Part shown: positions 8,453-16,940 of the stretch, piece after piece | Position numbering within the stretch: position 1 is the first letter of the stretch | Layout of the letters: each line of letters starts with the position of its first letter | Assembly: GCA_003343995.1 (NCBI GenBank) | Contig: QAKE01000058.1 | Location: 9,296-73,295, forward strand | Source of the DNA: Bacillota bacterium | Lineage (GTDB): Bacteria > Bacillota > Clostridia > Christensenellales > Borkfalkiaceae | DNA: 64,000 bases | Direction: 5' to 3' | The notes under the pieces: model-generated | The model's database searches: none | What the model was told of the DNA's origin: nothing | Seen by the model: only the letters and a program-made list of their open reading frames with translations | Position numbers and translations under genes: made by a program

Positions 8453-8794
8453 ATGGAAATTTCGTACAGTGAATTGCGGGAACGCGATGTGATCAACGTA
8501 ACGGACGGCAGAAGTCTGGGCAGAGTGTGCGATTTGGTGTTCACTTATCCCGACGGCATCGTGTGCGGTATCGTCGTGCCGGGGCGTAAACGGGGCTTTC
8601 CTTGGTTCCGCCCGTGCAATAACGATATTTTTATCGATTTGGAGCAGGTGCAGAAAATCGGCAAGGACGTCATTCTGGTCAATCTGAACTATTCCCACCA
8701 GCCGCGCCCGAACAAGGACTGCCACCGCATCAAGGGCAGGGATGACGAGGAAAAGCCGCGCCGCAGCCGCATCGATATGAACGATTACGAATAA
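8453..8794 (+). CDS. ymxH: YlmC/YmxH family sporulation protein (PRC-barrel)
   Basis: This 113-residue protein has a PRC-barrel fold: RDVINVTDGRSLGRVCDLVF, then DGIVCGIVVPG, GFPWFRPCNNDIFIDLEQVQ and a highly charged tail rich in Arg and Asp. Proteins of this YlmC/YmxH family are small cytoplasmic factors found next to sporulation sigma genes in Clostridia and Bacilli; their exact role is unknown. The motif CxxG of the first strand and the central WFRP are conserved in the family. The gene sits about 95 bp after sigG, so it may be co-expressed with it or have its own promoter. Confidence 0.8.
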   Translation: MEISYSELRERDVINVTDGRSLGRVCDLVFTYPDGIVCGIVVPGRKRGFPWFRPCNNDIFIDLEQVQKIGKDVILVNLNYSHQPRPNKDCHRIKGRDDEEKPRRSRIDMNDYE

Positions 8795-8801
8795 CCTGCG
8801 C

Positions 8802-8830
8802 TTGACTTATAAAAAGAAAAATGCTACAAT
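8802..8830 (+). promoter_or_regulatory. Sigma-A promoter of argH
   Basis: TTGACT at 8802-8807 and TACAAT at 8825-8830 are spaced by 17 bp. argH is therefore transcribed apart from the main arg cluster at 38.5 kb. Confidence 0.82.
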
Positions 8831-8847
8831 GTTTTTAGGTGAATATT

Positions 8848-10233
8848 ATGGAAACGATGTGGGCAGGAAGATTTAAAAAACAGATCAGCGAAATGACGAA
8901 CGACTTCAACGCGTCGATCAAAATCGACGGCAGAATGTTCGAAGAGGATATTCGGGGCAGTATGGCGCACGCGGCGATGCTCGGCGCGCAGGGCATCATC
9001 CCCGAAGGGGAAGCGGACAAGCTCATCGCGGGGCTTTCGGAAATTTTATCGGATTTGAAAAGCGGAAAGCTGAAAATCGACGAACGCGCGGAGGACATCC
9101 ACATGTTCGTCGAGGCGGAGCTGACCAAGCGGCTGGGGGAAACGGGCAAGCGCCTGCACACCGCGCGCAGCCGTAACGATCAGGTCGCGCTCGACAACCG
9201 TCTTTACGCGATGAAGGAAATTTCGGCGGTGCAGGAAGAACTTCTGGGGCTGCTTTCCGTCATCGAAACGCTGGCGGAGGACAATAAGGAAACCGTTATG
9301 GCGGGCTATACGCATTTGCAGCGCGCTCAGCCCGTTACATTCGCGCACCATCTGCTCGCATACGCCGCCATGTTCATGCGCGATTTCGACAGGCTTTCCG
9401 ACGTAAAAAAACGCACCAACGTTCTGCCGCTCGGTTCGTGCGCGCTGGCGGGCACCACACATCCCATCGACCGTTTTGCCGTGGCGAAGTCGCTCGGCTT
9501 CGACGACGTGTGTTTCAACAGCATGGACGGCGTTTCGGACAGGGATTTCGTGCTGGAATTTGCCGCCGCGCTCGCCGTCGTCATGACGCATCTTTCGCGG
9601 CTCAGCGAAGAGGTGATTTTGTGGTGCAGCTGGGAGTTTAAATTTCTGGAACTCGACGACGCTTACGCCACCGGTTCGAGCATTATGCCGCAGAAAAAAA
9701 ATCCCGATATTTCCGAGCTCGTACGCGGAAAAACCGGCAGGGTTTACGGCAACTTGATGGCGCTTTTAACGGTGATGAAGGGGCTTCCGCTTGCCTACAA
9801 CAAGGACATGCAGGAGGACAAGGAAAACCTTTTCGACTCGGTGGACACCGTAAAAACCTGTCTTGCCATCACGGCGGAAATGCTGCGCACTTCCACCGTG
9901 CGGAAGGATAACATGTATAAAGCGGGGCAGAAGGGCTTTATCAACGCGACCGACGTTGCCGACTATCTCGTCAAGAAGGGCGAACCTTTCCGTTCCGCAT
10001 ATAAAATCACCGGCGAACTCGTCGCGCTGGCTATCGAAAAAAACGCCGCGTTGGACGATTTGCCGCTGGCGGATTACCGCAGATTTTCCCCGCTGTTTGA
10101 CGAGGATATTTACGAGGAAATCGATTTGAAAACGTGCGTAAAAAAGCGCACTTCCTACGGCGGACCCGCAAGGGAATCGGTGGAAAAGCAGCTCGAAATC
10201 GTAAGAAATTTTATCTCGTCCCATAGGGTATGA
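8848..10233 (+). CDS. argH: Argininosuccinate lyase
   Basis: This 461-residue enzyme splits argininosuccinate into arginine and fumarate, the last step of arginine synthesis. The fumarase/aspartase signature GSSIMPQKKNPD is present near residue 275, with the catalytic Ser in this loop. HTARSRNDQVALDNRL and GYTHLQRAQPVTFAHH are the other conserved blocks. Start ATG 8848 follows AGGTG at 8837-8841; the GTG at 8839 inside that site is rejected. It is a stand-alone gene, about 30 kb from argGCJBDF, with its own promoter and terminator. Confidence 0.96.
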   Translation: METMWAGRFKKQISEMTNDFNASIKIDGRMFEEDIRGSMAHAAMLGAQGIIPEGEADKLIAGLSEILSDLKSGKLKIDERAEDIHMFVEAELTKRLGETGKRLHTARSRNDQVALDNRLYAMKEISAVQEELLGLLSVIETLAEDNKETVMAGYTHLQRAQPVTFAHHLLAYAAMFMRDFDRLSDVKKRTNVLPLGSCALAGTTHPIDRFAVAKSLGFDDVCFNSMDGVSDRDFVLEFAAALAVVMTHLSRLSEEVILWCSWEFKFLELDDAYATGSSIMPQKKNPDISELVRGKTGRVYGNLMALLTVMKGLPLAYNKDMQEDKENLFDSVDTVKTCLAITAEMLRTSTVRKDNMYKAGQKGFINATDVADYLVKKGEPFRSAYKITGELVALAIEKNAALDDLPLADYRRFSPLFDEDIYEEIDLKTCVKKRTSYGGPARESVEKQLEIVRNFISSHRV

Positions 10234-10329
10234 ATAGAAAATCCAGATCAATTGCGGCAAATATAAAGATAGCTTAAAATATCAGTATTTTTCTGATAAT
10301 TTTATAAATAATTCCATATCATAAAAGAG

Positions 10330-10372
10330 CGCCGCCCCGCAAATGTTTCCGTTTGCGGGGCGGCGTTTTTTT
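10330..10372. terminator. Bidirectional terminator between argH and the thioesterase gene
   Basis: A 14-bp stem (10330-10343 with 10352-10365) with T runs on the + strand and an A-rich opposite flank serves the convergent genes on both sides. Confidence 0.9.
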
Positions 10373-10381
10373 CAGTTTGTT

Positions 10382-10909
10382 TTAATCGTTAAAGAACGTA
10401 TCGTTTTTAATTTCCATCGTTTCGGGAATTTCGCTTTCCACGTAAAACCAATTATTTTCGTCCAAGCGTCCGCCGTCGCAGATTTTCGTAATATCGCACT
10501 TTACGTAAGTGCCCTTCGCGGTCGCTAAAATTTCGCCTTGCTCGTTTTCGATAAAGCCTTCGGCGATGTACATTCTGCTGGTGTCGCGGGTAACTTTGCC
10601 GACGCATTTTGTCGGCACGTCGAGGGGAACGGGCTTTTTATAGCGCACCGTCAATTCGCCCGTTACCGCCCAGACGTCGGGCGCGCCGATCTGCACCGCT
10701 CTGCCGAGCGTTTCGTCCAGCAGTGCGCAGATCATGCCGCCGTGCATGCGGTTGGGGTAGCTTTGATGAATGTCCTTCGGCGCGGTGATCCCGACCATCA
10801 AACCGTTTTCAAGTTCGTAAAACACGCTTTTCAGCGACGCGTCGTTTTTCGTGCCGCATACGATGCACATATCGGAATTGTTCTGTTTTTTAAGAATTCT
10901 ATATTGCAT
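10382..10909 (-). CDS. PaaI-type hot-dog fold thioesterase
   Basis: This 175-residue protein has the acyl-CoA thioesterase hot-dog fold. RMHGGMICALLDETLGRA contains the HGG turn and the acidic residue on the long helix that act in hydrolysis, followed by TGELTVRYKKPVPL. The N-terminus holds MCIVCGTKND, a CxxCG pair found in many PaaI-like proteins of this subfamily. Its substrate cannot be told from sequence. It faces argH across a shared terminator and is followed upstream on the same strand by a reductase gene 25 bp away, so the two may be co-transcribed. Confidence 0.85.
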   Translation of the reverse strand: MQYRILKKQNNSDMCIVCGTKNDASLKSVFYELENGLMVGITAPKDIHQSYPNRMHGGMICALLDETLGRAVQIGAPDVWAVTGELTVRYKKPVPLDVPTKCVGKVTRDTSRMYIAEGFIENEQGEILATAKGTYVKCDITKICDGGRLDENNWFYVESEIPETMEIKNDTFFND

Positions 10910-10934
10910 TTCTTCACCTTTTTTTCGTCCGTTT

Positions 10935-11552
10935 TCAGCGGGCGAAATTCGTTTTTATTTTCTTTTCCGCCGCGGGTTTTGCGATTTTGCTTTCCGCCGT
11001 AACCTTCAAAAAATACGCCATGTTTCTGCCGAGAAGGCGCATGGTCTGCAATCCTTCGAGGTCCTGTTCCACCTCCGCGGGGGAGTTGCCGTGCACTTGA
11101 TTCCAATAATTCGATCCGGCTACGAACATGTTGGAAATCAAGAGGTATTTGTTGAGCTCGTCGAAAGTCGCGCTGTTGCCGCCCCGCCGCGCGGAAACGA
11201 CGCTCGCGCCGATCTTATGCTCGAAAATGCTTCTGTTTGCGCAAAACAAGCGGTCCAAAAAGGAAATCATCGTGCCGTTCGCGGAGGCGAAATATACGGG
11301 GCTGCCGATTACGACGCCGTCGCAGTCCTTCATGATGTCGATGGCGTCGTTCACGCTGTCGTCGATCACGCAGCGGTGCGAAACGGAGCATCCGCCGCAG
11401 GCAAGGCAGCCGTGCTTCACGCGGTTTCCCGCGCCCACGTCTAAAAATACGCTGTCAACGCCCTCATCTTTCAATGCCGCCGCCACTTCCTTCAGCGCGC
11501 GTTTGGTGCATCCGTTTTCGTGCGGACTGCCGTTTATCATCAAAACCTTCAT
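10935..11552 (-). CDS. Flavodoxin-family NADPH-dependent FMN reductase
   Basis: This 205-residue protein has the flavodoxin-like fold: MKVLMINGSPHENGCTKRAL holds the phosphate-binding loop, then HGCLACGGCS with a CxxCGxC group and VIGSPVYFASANGTMISFLD near residue 80-100. Such iron-sulfur-flavoprotein-like reductases (FMN) move electrons to small molecules or iron clusters in anaerobes. The cysteines suggest a cluster or disulfide. The partner and substrate are unknown. It lies head-to-tail with the thioesterase gene downstream. Confidence 0.85.
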   Translation of the reverse strand: MKVLMINGSPHENGCTKRALKEVAAALKDEGVDSVFLDVGAGNRVKHGCLACGGCSVSHRCVIDDSVNDAIDIMKDCDGVVIGSPVYFASANGTMISFLDRLFCANRSIFEHKIGASVVSARRGGNSATFDELNKYLLISNMFVAGSNYWNQVHGNSPAEVEQDLEGLQTMRLLGRNMAYFLKVTAESKIAKPAAEKKIKTNFAR

Positions 11553-11579
11553 TTCTATTCTCCTTTATCTATAATGTTT

Positions 11580-12272
11580 TCAATATCCTCTCAGCGCAAC
11601 GTACTCGATTTTCCGTTCGGCGATGGACTGAAAGGTCTTTGCCGTTGCCTCGTCGATTTCGTGCAAATCGTTGCGGATGCAGTTGCCGCTGTCCTTAAAA
11701 TGCTGCAAAAAATACCGTTTCGCGCCGCTCAGCCATTCGGCAATTTCCTCGATATCTTCCCGCGTTATGTATTCTTTGACCAGCGTGGTGCGGAACTCAT
11801 AGGGAACGAGCCCTTTTTTAAGCAGGGAAACGCTTTCTTCCACGGGGGCGAGGTCGAAGTTTTTCACGTCCACCGTTTCGGCATAGCGTTTTTTGCTGTT
11901 TTTGATGTCCATGGCGATATAATCGACGATTTTTTCTTCGATAAACTCTGCCAGAATTTCGGGGCGCGTGCCGTTGGAGTCGAGCTTGACTTCATAGCCG
12001 ATTTCCCGTACTTTCAAAATAAAGTCCTTTAAATCGGGCATCAGCGTCGGTTCTCCGCCGGTGATCGCCACGCCCTGCAAAACGCCCTTGCGCTTTTTCA
12101 GATAGTCGAAAATTTCCCCTTCGGAAAGCGCGCCCTGCCCTGCGGGATCGAGCACCAGCGGCGCGTTGTGGCAGTATGGGCAGCGGAAGTTGCACCCGCC
12201 GGTAAATACCGTGGCGGAGATGTGATTGTCGAAATCGACGAGCGAAAGTTTTTCCATTCCTAAAATTTTCAT
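11580..12272 (-). CDS. Radical SAM activase, anaerobic ribonucleotide reductase activating type
   Basis: This 230-residue protein begins MKILGMEKLSLVDFDNHISA and has the cluster motif FTGGCNFRCPYCHN (CxxxCxxC) and GVAITGGEPTLMPDLKDF. The close match to the start of NrdG-type activases (MKI-GLQKLTLLDYPG form) supports this start over upstream alternatives. These enzymes generate a glycyl radical on anaerobic ribonucleotide reductase. No nrdD is in the window, so the partner is inferred; another glycyl radical enzyme is possible. The ATG follows a -10 element by 6 bases with no ribosome-binding site. Confidence 0.8.
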   Translation of the reverse strand: MKILGMEKLSLVDFDNHISATVFTGGCNFRCPYCHNAPLVLDPAGQGALSEGEIFDYLKKRKGVLQGVAITGGEPTLMPDLKDFILKVREIGYEVKLDSNGTRPEILAEFIEEKIVDYIAMDIKNSKKRYAETVDVKNFDLAPVEESVSLLKKGLVPYEFRTTLVKEYITREDIEEIAEWLSGAKRYFLQHFKDSGNCIRNDLHEIDEATAKTFQSIAERKIEYVALRGY

Positions 12273-12278
12273 AAGGAT

Positions 12279-12307
12279 ATTGTAGCACAAAACGCCGTTT
12301 AAGACAA
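12279..12307 (-). promoter_or_regulatory. Sigma-A promoter of the radical SAM activase, likely leaderless
   Basis: On the minus strand TTGTCT (12307-12302) and TACAAT (12284-12279) are spaced by 17 bp. The predicted transcription start is at or within one base of the ATG (12272). Confidence 0.75.
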
Positions 12308-12394
12308 CCGTTCGCAAGGAAAAACAAAAGGAAATTCTATCCTCTGCCGCTTGCCGCGCGGGCAATATTTTCCGCGCGTTTGCCTTTCAAACGC

Positions 12395-12423
12395 TTGCAT
12401 TTCGGCGGGAAATGGGGTACAAT
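12395..12423 (+). promoter_or_regulatory. Sigma-A promoter of gpmI
   Basis: TTGCAT at 12395-12400 and TACAAT at 12418-12423 have 17-bp spacing. It is divergent from the radical SAM promoter about 90 bp away. Confidence 0.8.
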
Positions 12424-12457
12424 ATTGTGGAAAAAATCAAGCGTACGGAGAGAAAAA

Positions 12458-13996
12458 ATGAACAAACCCAACATGATCATCATAATGGACGGCTACGGCG
12501 TCGGCAAGGCGGGCAAAGGCAACGCCATCGAAACGGCGGGCAGTCCCAACATAAAACGGCTGATGAAAGAGTATCCTTCCGCCCTTCTGGGGGCGAGCGG
12601 CATGGACGTCGGACTGCCCGACGGACAGATGGGCAACAGCGAGGTGGGGCACCTCAACATGGGCGCGGGCAGAATCGTCTATCAGGAGCTTACGCGCATC
12701 ACCAAGGAAATCGCCGACGGCGAATTTTTCAAGAACGGCGCGCTCAACGCCGCGATGGACAGCGCGCTGAAAAACGGCAAAAAACTGCACCTTTACGGTC
12801 TGCTTTCCACCGGCGGCGTGCATTCGCACATCACGCATCTTTACGCGCTTTTGCGCCTTGCGAAGGAAAAGGGGATAAAGGAAGTTTACGTACATTGCTT
12901 TTTGGACGGGCGCGACGTTTCCCCGACTTCGGGCGCGGGCTTCGTGCGCGATTTGCAGGCGGAAATGCAAAAAATCGGTGCGGGCAAGATCGCGTCGGTG
13001 GGCGGCAGATATTACGTGATGGACCGCGATAGCCGCTGGGACCGCGTGGAAAAAGCCTACGATATGTTCACGCTGGGCAACGGCGAACAGGCGAGCGATC
13101 CCGCCGCGTATATCGAAAGCTCTTATGAAAAGGGCGTTACCGACGAATTTATGCTGCCGGCGAACGTGACGGAAAACGGCAAGGCGATCGGACTCATCGA
13201 AGAGGGCGATTCCGTCATCTTCTTCAATTTCCGTCCCGACAGGGCGCGGCAGATCACCCGCGCGATGACGGAGGCGTCTTTCGACGGCTTCACCCGTAAA
13301 ACGGGCTTTTTGAACCCCGTTTACGTGTGTTTCACGCAGTACGACGCGTCGCTCAAAAACCTTTCGGTGGCGTTCAAGCCGCAATCGCTCGACAACACCC
13401 TCGGCGAATATATCTCCAAGCTCGGCATGCGCCAGCTGCGCATTGCGGAAACGGAAAAATACGCGCACGTAACGTTCTTTTTCAACGGCGGCGTGGAAGC
13501 GCCCAACGCGGGGGAGGACCGCGACCTCATCCCCTCGCCGAAAGTCGCCACCTACGATTTGCAGCCGGAGATGAGCGCGCCCGCCGTGACGGAAAAGGTG
13601 CTCGAGGAAATCGACAAGGATATTTACGACGTCATCATTCTGAATTTTGCAAACTGCGATATGGTCGGTCATACCGGCGTGATCCCCGCGGCGGTCAAGG
13701 CGGTAGAAACGGTGGATAACTGCGTGCAAAAGATTATCGGCAAGGTGCTCGAAAAGGGCGGCGCGGCGCTGGTGACCGCCGATCACGGCAACGCCGATAA
13801 AATGCTCGACGAGGAGGAAAAGCCCTTTACCGCGCATTCCACAAACAAGGTGCCTTTTATCGTGGTTTCCGACGAACTGAAGAACGCGAAACTGCGCGAA
13901 GGCGGCGTTTTGGCGGATATCGCGCCCACGCTGCTCGACGCGATGGGCATTGCTGTGCCCGCGGAAATGACGGGAAAAACCCTTCTCATACGCTAA
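12458..13996 (+). CDS. gpmI: 2,3-bisphosphoglycerate-independent phosphoglycerate mutase
   Basis: This 512-residue glycolytic enzyme interconverts 3- and 2-phosphoglycerate with two metal ions. The alkaline-phosphatase-like fold is clear: NMIIIMDGYG with the first metal Asp, the nucleophile Ser in DGQMGNSEVGHLNMGAGR (about residue 61), VHCFLDGRDVSPTSG, and TADHGNADKM in the C-terminal metal site. Length is usual for the family. ATG 12458 has GGAG 7-10 bases upstream. No other glycolytic gene is adjacent. Confidence 0.97.
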   Translation: MNKPNMIIIMDGYGVGKAGKGNAIETAGSPNIKRLMKEYPSALLGASGMDVGLPDGQMGNSEVGHLNMGAGRIVYQELTRITKEIADGEFFKNGALNAAMDSALKNGKKLHLYGLLSTGGVHSHITHLYALLRLAKEKGIKEVYVHCFLDGRDVSPTSGAGFVRDLQAEMQKIGAGKIASVGGRYYVMDRDSRWDRVEKAYDMFTLGNGEQASDPAAYIESSYEKGVTDEFMLPANVTENGKAIGLIEEGDSVIFFNFRPDRARQITRAMTEASFDGFTRKTGFLNPVYVCFTQYDASLKNLSVAFKPQSLDNTLGEYISKLGMRQLRIAETEKYAHVTFFFNGGVEAPNAGEDRDLIPSPKVATYDLQPEMSAPAVTEKVLEEIDKDIYDVIILNFANCDMVGHTGVIPAAVKAVETVDNCVQKIIGKVLEKGGAALVTADHGNADKMLDEEEKPFTAHSTNKVPFIVVSDELKNAKLREGGVLADIAPTLLDAMGIAVPAEMTGKTLLIR

Positions 13997-14031
13997 TTTG
14001 CGGCCGATTGGAAAAAATAGGTTAAAAACGC

Positions 14032-14060
14032 TTGATAATTCCGTAAATATGTGTTAGAAT
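14032..14060 (+). promoter_or_regulatory. Sigma-A promoter of secG
   Basis: TTGATA at 14032-14037 and TAGAAT at 14055-14060 have 17-bp spacing. Confidence 0.75.
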
Positions 14061-14121
14061 ACAACCTGTTGCAAGGAATTTGCGGCGTCAGGAATAAAAA
14101 CAGACGAATTCGGAGAAAAAT

Positions 14122-14424
14122 ATGAACGGTATGTTAAACATGCTGCTGAGCAGCGAGAATATCGGCGGAATTTTCGAAATGTTCCCCGTCATCAAAATCA
14201 TCATGTTGGTGATCATGTTGCTTTGTGCGATTTTTATCATCTGCGTAGTTTTGTTTCAGCCGAGTAATTCTTCGGGCGTGGGCGCTTTAGGCGGCACGAC
14301 GGAGACGTTTTTAAGTAAGAACAAGGGTAAGACCAACGAAAGCAAGTTGAAAAGACTGACCGTAATCAGCGCGATTATTTTCTGCGTGCTGGCGGTGGCT
14401 TTCGCGATAATGAATTTGTTCTGA
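14122..14424 (+). CDS. secG: Protein translocase subunit SecG
   Basis: This is a 100-residue membrane protein with two hydrophobic helices, residues about 22-48 and 78-98. Between them lies the conserved cytoplasmic loop VLFQPSNSSGVGALGG and TETFLSKNKGKTNESKLKR. SecG joins SecY and SecE in the protein export channel. The start has GGAG upstream. The gene is normally found next to rnr and smpB in Firmicutes, as here: secG, then rnr, then smpB, then ssrA further on. Confidence 0.93.
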   Translation: MNGMLNMLLSSENIGGIFEMFPVIKIIMLVIMLLCAIFIICVVLFQPSNSSGVGALGGTTETFLSKNKGKTNESKLKRLTVISAIIFCVLAVAFAIMNLF

Positions 14425-14439
14425 TTAAAGGTGTATGGC

Positions 14440-14475
14440 AGGCTGTTTCCGAACGCGGAAACAGCCTTTTTTTTT
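14440..14475 (+). terminator. Terminator/attenuator between secG and rnr
   Basis: A 12-bp stem (14440-14451 with 14456-14467) is followed by nine T residues. It lies only 5 bp before the rnr start, so rnr depends on read-through or regulation of this hairpin. Confidence 0.85.
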
Positions 14476-14479
14476 GGAT

Positions 14480-16447
14480 ATGAAGAGAGAAAATAAAAAA
14501 TACCGCGCGGATAAGCGCGGACAAAGCAAAAGCGTGCCCGAGCGCGTCAAACGGCGCGCGAGAGAGGAAAAATACGTCGAAGGCGTATTGCAGGGCAGCG
14601 AGCGCGGCTACGCCTTTTTATTGCAGGAGGGGGGCGATTATTACATCGCCGCCGGCGATTTGAACGGCGCGCTGCACGGCGACAGGGTGCGTGCGCGGGA
14701 AATGCGTTCCCGCGGACATTCGCGGCAGGCTGCCGTGGTGAAAATTTTGGAACGCGGCAGTCAAACGCTGTCGGGCACGTACGTTTCCAACCGTTACGGC
14801 GGGTTCGTCACGGCGGACGAGCGTCGCTTTTTTGCCGATATTTTTATCGGGAAGGATAAAACCTGCGGCGCGCAGACGGGCGACAAGGTCGCCGTGACCA
14901 TAACGAAATTTCCCCCGCGCGGCAACCCCGAAGGTGAGATCACGGAGGTGTTCGGCAGGCAGTTCGACAGGGCGGCGGAGCTGAAAAGCATCGCCTATTC
15001 GTGCGGCGTGAAAGGGGATTTTCCCGAGGAAGTCAAACGCGCCGCGAAACGGGTTTCCGCGCAGGACGTTACAAAGGAACTTTCCCGCCGCCGCGATTTC
15101 AGCGGCGAGCTGATCTTCACCATCGACGGCGAGGACGCCCGCGATTTCGACGACGCGGTTTCCGTGAAAAGGGATGGGGATTACTTTTTGTTGGGCGTGC
15201 ATATCGCCGACGTTTCCCATTACGTGAAAGCGGGCGAAATCATCGACAAGGAGGCGTTCGATCGGGCAACGAGCGTATATTTTCCCGAAAAGGTCGTTCC
15301 CATGCTGCCGGAAAGCCTTTCCAACGGCGCGTGTTCGCTGGTGGAGGGGGAATACCGCCTCACGTTGTCGTGCGTGATGAAGGTGGACGGCAAGGGAAAC
15401 GTCGTTTCCCACGAACTTGCGGAAAGTTTTATCAAGAGCCGCGCGCGCCTTACCTATACCGAGGCGCAGAGAATGCTCGACGGAGACAAGCGGTCGGCGA
15501 AAAACCGCAAGGACGTCGCCGCCATGCTCGCGGATATGCAAGCGCTTTACCGCATTTTGGCGAAAAAACGCGCCGAGCGGGGCAGCGTGGACTTTGAAAT
15601 TCCCGAAGCGAGCATCTTTGTCGACGAAAAGGGCGGCGTGACGATCGAAAAGCGCGAGCGGGACGACGCGCACCGCATCATAGAAGAGTTTATGATCCTT
15701 GCCAACGAAACGGTGGCCGCCGATTTGTTTTATAAAAAACTTCCCTGCGTTTACCGCGTGCACGACATGCCGGAGGAGGGAAAGCTGACGGCGTTTTACG
15801 ATTTTATCGCGGGCTTAGGCGTTTCCGCGCCGAAAAAGAGCAAGGTGAGCGGCAAGGATTTTTCCGCGCTGCTCGAACGCGTGAAGGATAAAAGCTACGC
15901 GAAAGTGGTCAACACCGTGATGCTCCGTTCCATGCAAAAGGCGAAATATTCCCCGCAGGACATCGGGCATTTCGGGCTGGCGAGCGAGCATTACTGCCAC
16001 TTTACCTCGCCGATACGCCGCTATCCCGATCTCGTGGTGCATAGAATCGTCAAAAGCTTTTTAAATGGCGGCGCGGGCGCGGCGAACCGGTATAAGGAAC
16101 AGGCGGCGGCTGCGGCGGCGCAGTCCTCCGCAAAGGAATTGAAGGCGCAGGAAGCGGAACGCGCCGTGGACGATTTTTACAAAATGCTCTATCTTTCCGC
16201 GCATATCGGGGAGGAATTCGACGGCGTAATTTCCGGCGTTACCAATTTCGGGCTCTTCGTGGAGCTGGAAAATACGGCGGAGGGACTCATCCGTATCGAA
16301 ACCTTAAAGGGCGGTTGGTACGATTTCGACGAGAAAAACCTGCTCTTGAAAAATAAGAAAAACACCTACCGTCTGGGGCAGAAGATGCGTATTCGCGTGG
16401 ACGGCGTGAACGCGATGACGAGAAAGGCGGAATTTTCCGAAGCGTAA
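14480..16447 (+). CDS. rnr: Ribonuclease R
   Basis: This 655-residue 3'-5' exoribonuclease has cold-shock domains (residues about 30-160), the RNB catalytic domain with TIDGEDARDFDDAVSV (metal Asp residues), ADVSHYVKAG, HFTSPIRRYPDLVVHR, and a C-terminal S1 domain starting GVISGVTNFGLFVELE. It lacks the N-terminal winged-helix domain of many RNase R proteins. ATG 14480 has no clear ribosome-binding site; an in-frame ATG at 14435 with AAAGGTG exists but would place a terminator hairpin inside the coding sequence. RNase R degrades faulty mRNAs and works with tmRNA-SmpB, encoded next to it. Confidence 0.93.
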   Translation: MKRENKKYRADKRGQSKSVPERVKRRAREEKYVEGVLQGSERGYAFLLQEGGDYYIAAGDLNGALHGDRVRAREMRSRGHSRQAAVVKILERGSQTLSGTYVSNRYGGFVTADERRFFADIFIGKDKTCGAQTGDKVAVTITKFPPRGNPEGEITEVFGRQFDRAAELKSIAYSCGVKGDFPEEVKRAAKRVSAQDVTKELSRRRDFSGELIFTIDGEDARDFDDAVSVKRDGDYFLLGVHIADVSHYVKAGEIIDKEAFDRATSVYFPEKVVPMLPESLSNGACSLVEGEYRLTLSCVMKVDGKGNVVSHELAESFIKSRARLTYTEAQRMLDGDKRSAKNRKDVAAMLADMQALYRILAKKRAERGSVDFEIPEASIFVDEKGGVTIEKRERDDAHRIIEEFMILANETVAADLFYKKLPCVYRVHDMPEEGKLTAFYDFIAGLGVSAPKKSKVSGKDFSALLERVKDKSYAKVVNTVMLRSMQKAKYSPQDIGHFGLASEHYCHFTSPIRRYPDLVVHRIVKSFLNGGAGAANRYKEQAAAAAAQSSAKELKAQEAERAVDDFYKMLYLSAHIGEEFDGVISGVTNFGLFVELENTAEGLIRIETLKGGWYDFDEKNLLLKNKKNTYRLGQKMRIRVDGVNAMTRKAEFSEA

Positions 16448-16449
16448 AC

Positions 16450-16478
16450 TTGCCTAACGGAAAAAAACGGTGTATAAT
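16450..16478 (+). promoter_or_regulatory. Sigma-A promoter of smpB-metY-metA, likely leaderless for smpB
   Basis: TTGCCT at 16450-16455 and TATAAT at 16473-16478 are spaced by 17 bp. The smpB ATG (16485) begins 6 bases after the -10 hexamer. Confidence 0.8.
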
Positions 16479-16484
16479 GGAATT

Positions 16485-16940
16485 ATGGATATCAGAACGA
16501 TAGCGGTGAACCGCGCCGCGTCGCACGAATATTTTATAGACGAAACCTACGAATGCGGCGTGGTATTGGACGGCGCGGAGGTCAAGTCGGTGCGCGGCGG
16601 CAAAATCAATTTAAAAGACGGCTTTTGTCTGGTGGCAAACGGCGAAGTGTTTTTAAAAAACGTGCATATTTCCCTCTATTCGGGGGCGGGAACCTTCAAT
16701 TCCCGCGAAGAAAAGCGGGATAGAAAACTGCTTTTGAAAAAGCACGAAATCGCAAAAATCGCGGGAAAAGTCAGCCAGAAGGGTTATACCCTCGTGCCGC
16801 TTAGGGCGTATTTCAAAAACGCGCTGATCAAAGTGGAAATCGGGCTTTGCCGCGGCAAGCACACCTTCGACAAAAAGCAGACTTTAAAAGAAAAAGATAT
16901 AAAAAGAAAAGCCGAAAGGGAAATAAAGGAGTACAAATAG
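16485..16940 (+). CDS. smpB: tmRNA-binding protein SmpB
   Basis: This 151-residue protein has the OB-fold core of SmpB: AVNRAASHEYFIDETYECGV, LDGAEVKSVRGGKINLKDGF, and HDRKLLLKKHEI-like RDRKLLLKKHEI with GKVSQKGYTLVPLRAYFKNA. The basic C-terminal tail KKQTLKEKDIKRKAEREIK is the part that enters the ribosomal decoding centre. SmpB brings tmRNA to stalled ribosomes; ssrA lies 2.3 kb downstream. There is no ribosome-binding site before ATG 16485, and a promoter -10 sits 6 bases upstream, so the mRNA may be leaderless. The stop is directly followed by metY. Confidence 0.95.
   Translation: MDIRTIAVNRAASHEYFIDETYECGVVLDGAEVKSVRGGKINLKDGFCLVANGEVFLKNVHISLYSGAGTFNSREEKRDRKLLLKKHEIAKIAGKVSQKGYTLVPLRAYFKNALIKVEIGLCRGKHTFDKKQTLKEKDIKRKAEREIKEYK

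Noticed and set aside
12437..13837. Open frame of 466 codons on the minus strand opposite gpmI
   Set aside because: It is fully antisense to a clear phosphoglycerate mutase and its translation is Arg/His-rich with no known motif; long shadow frames are normal in this GC-rich codon use.
14618..15763. Minus-strand frame opposite rnr
   Set aside because: Antisense to conserved RNB-domain codons; no family resemblance.
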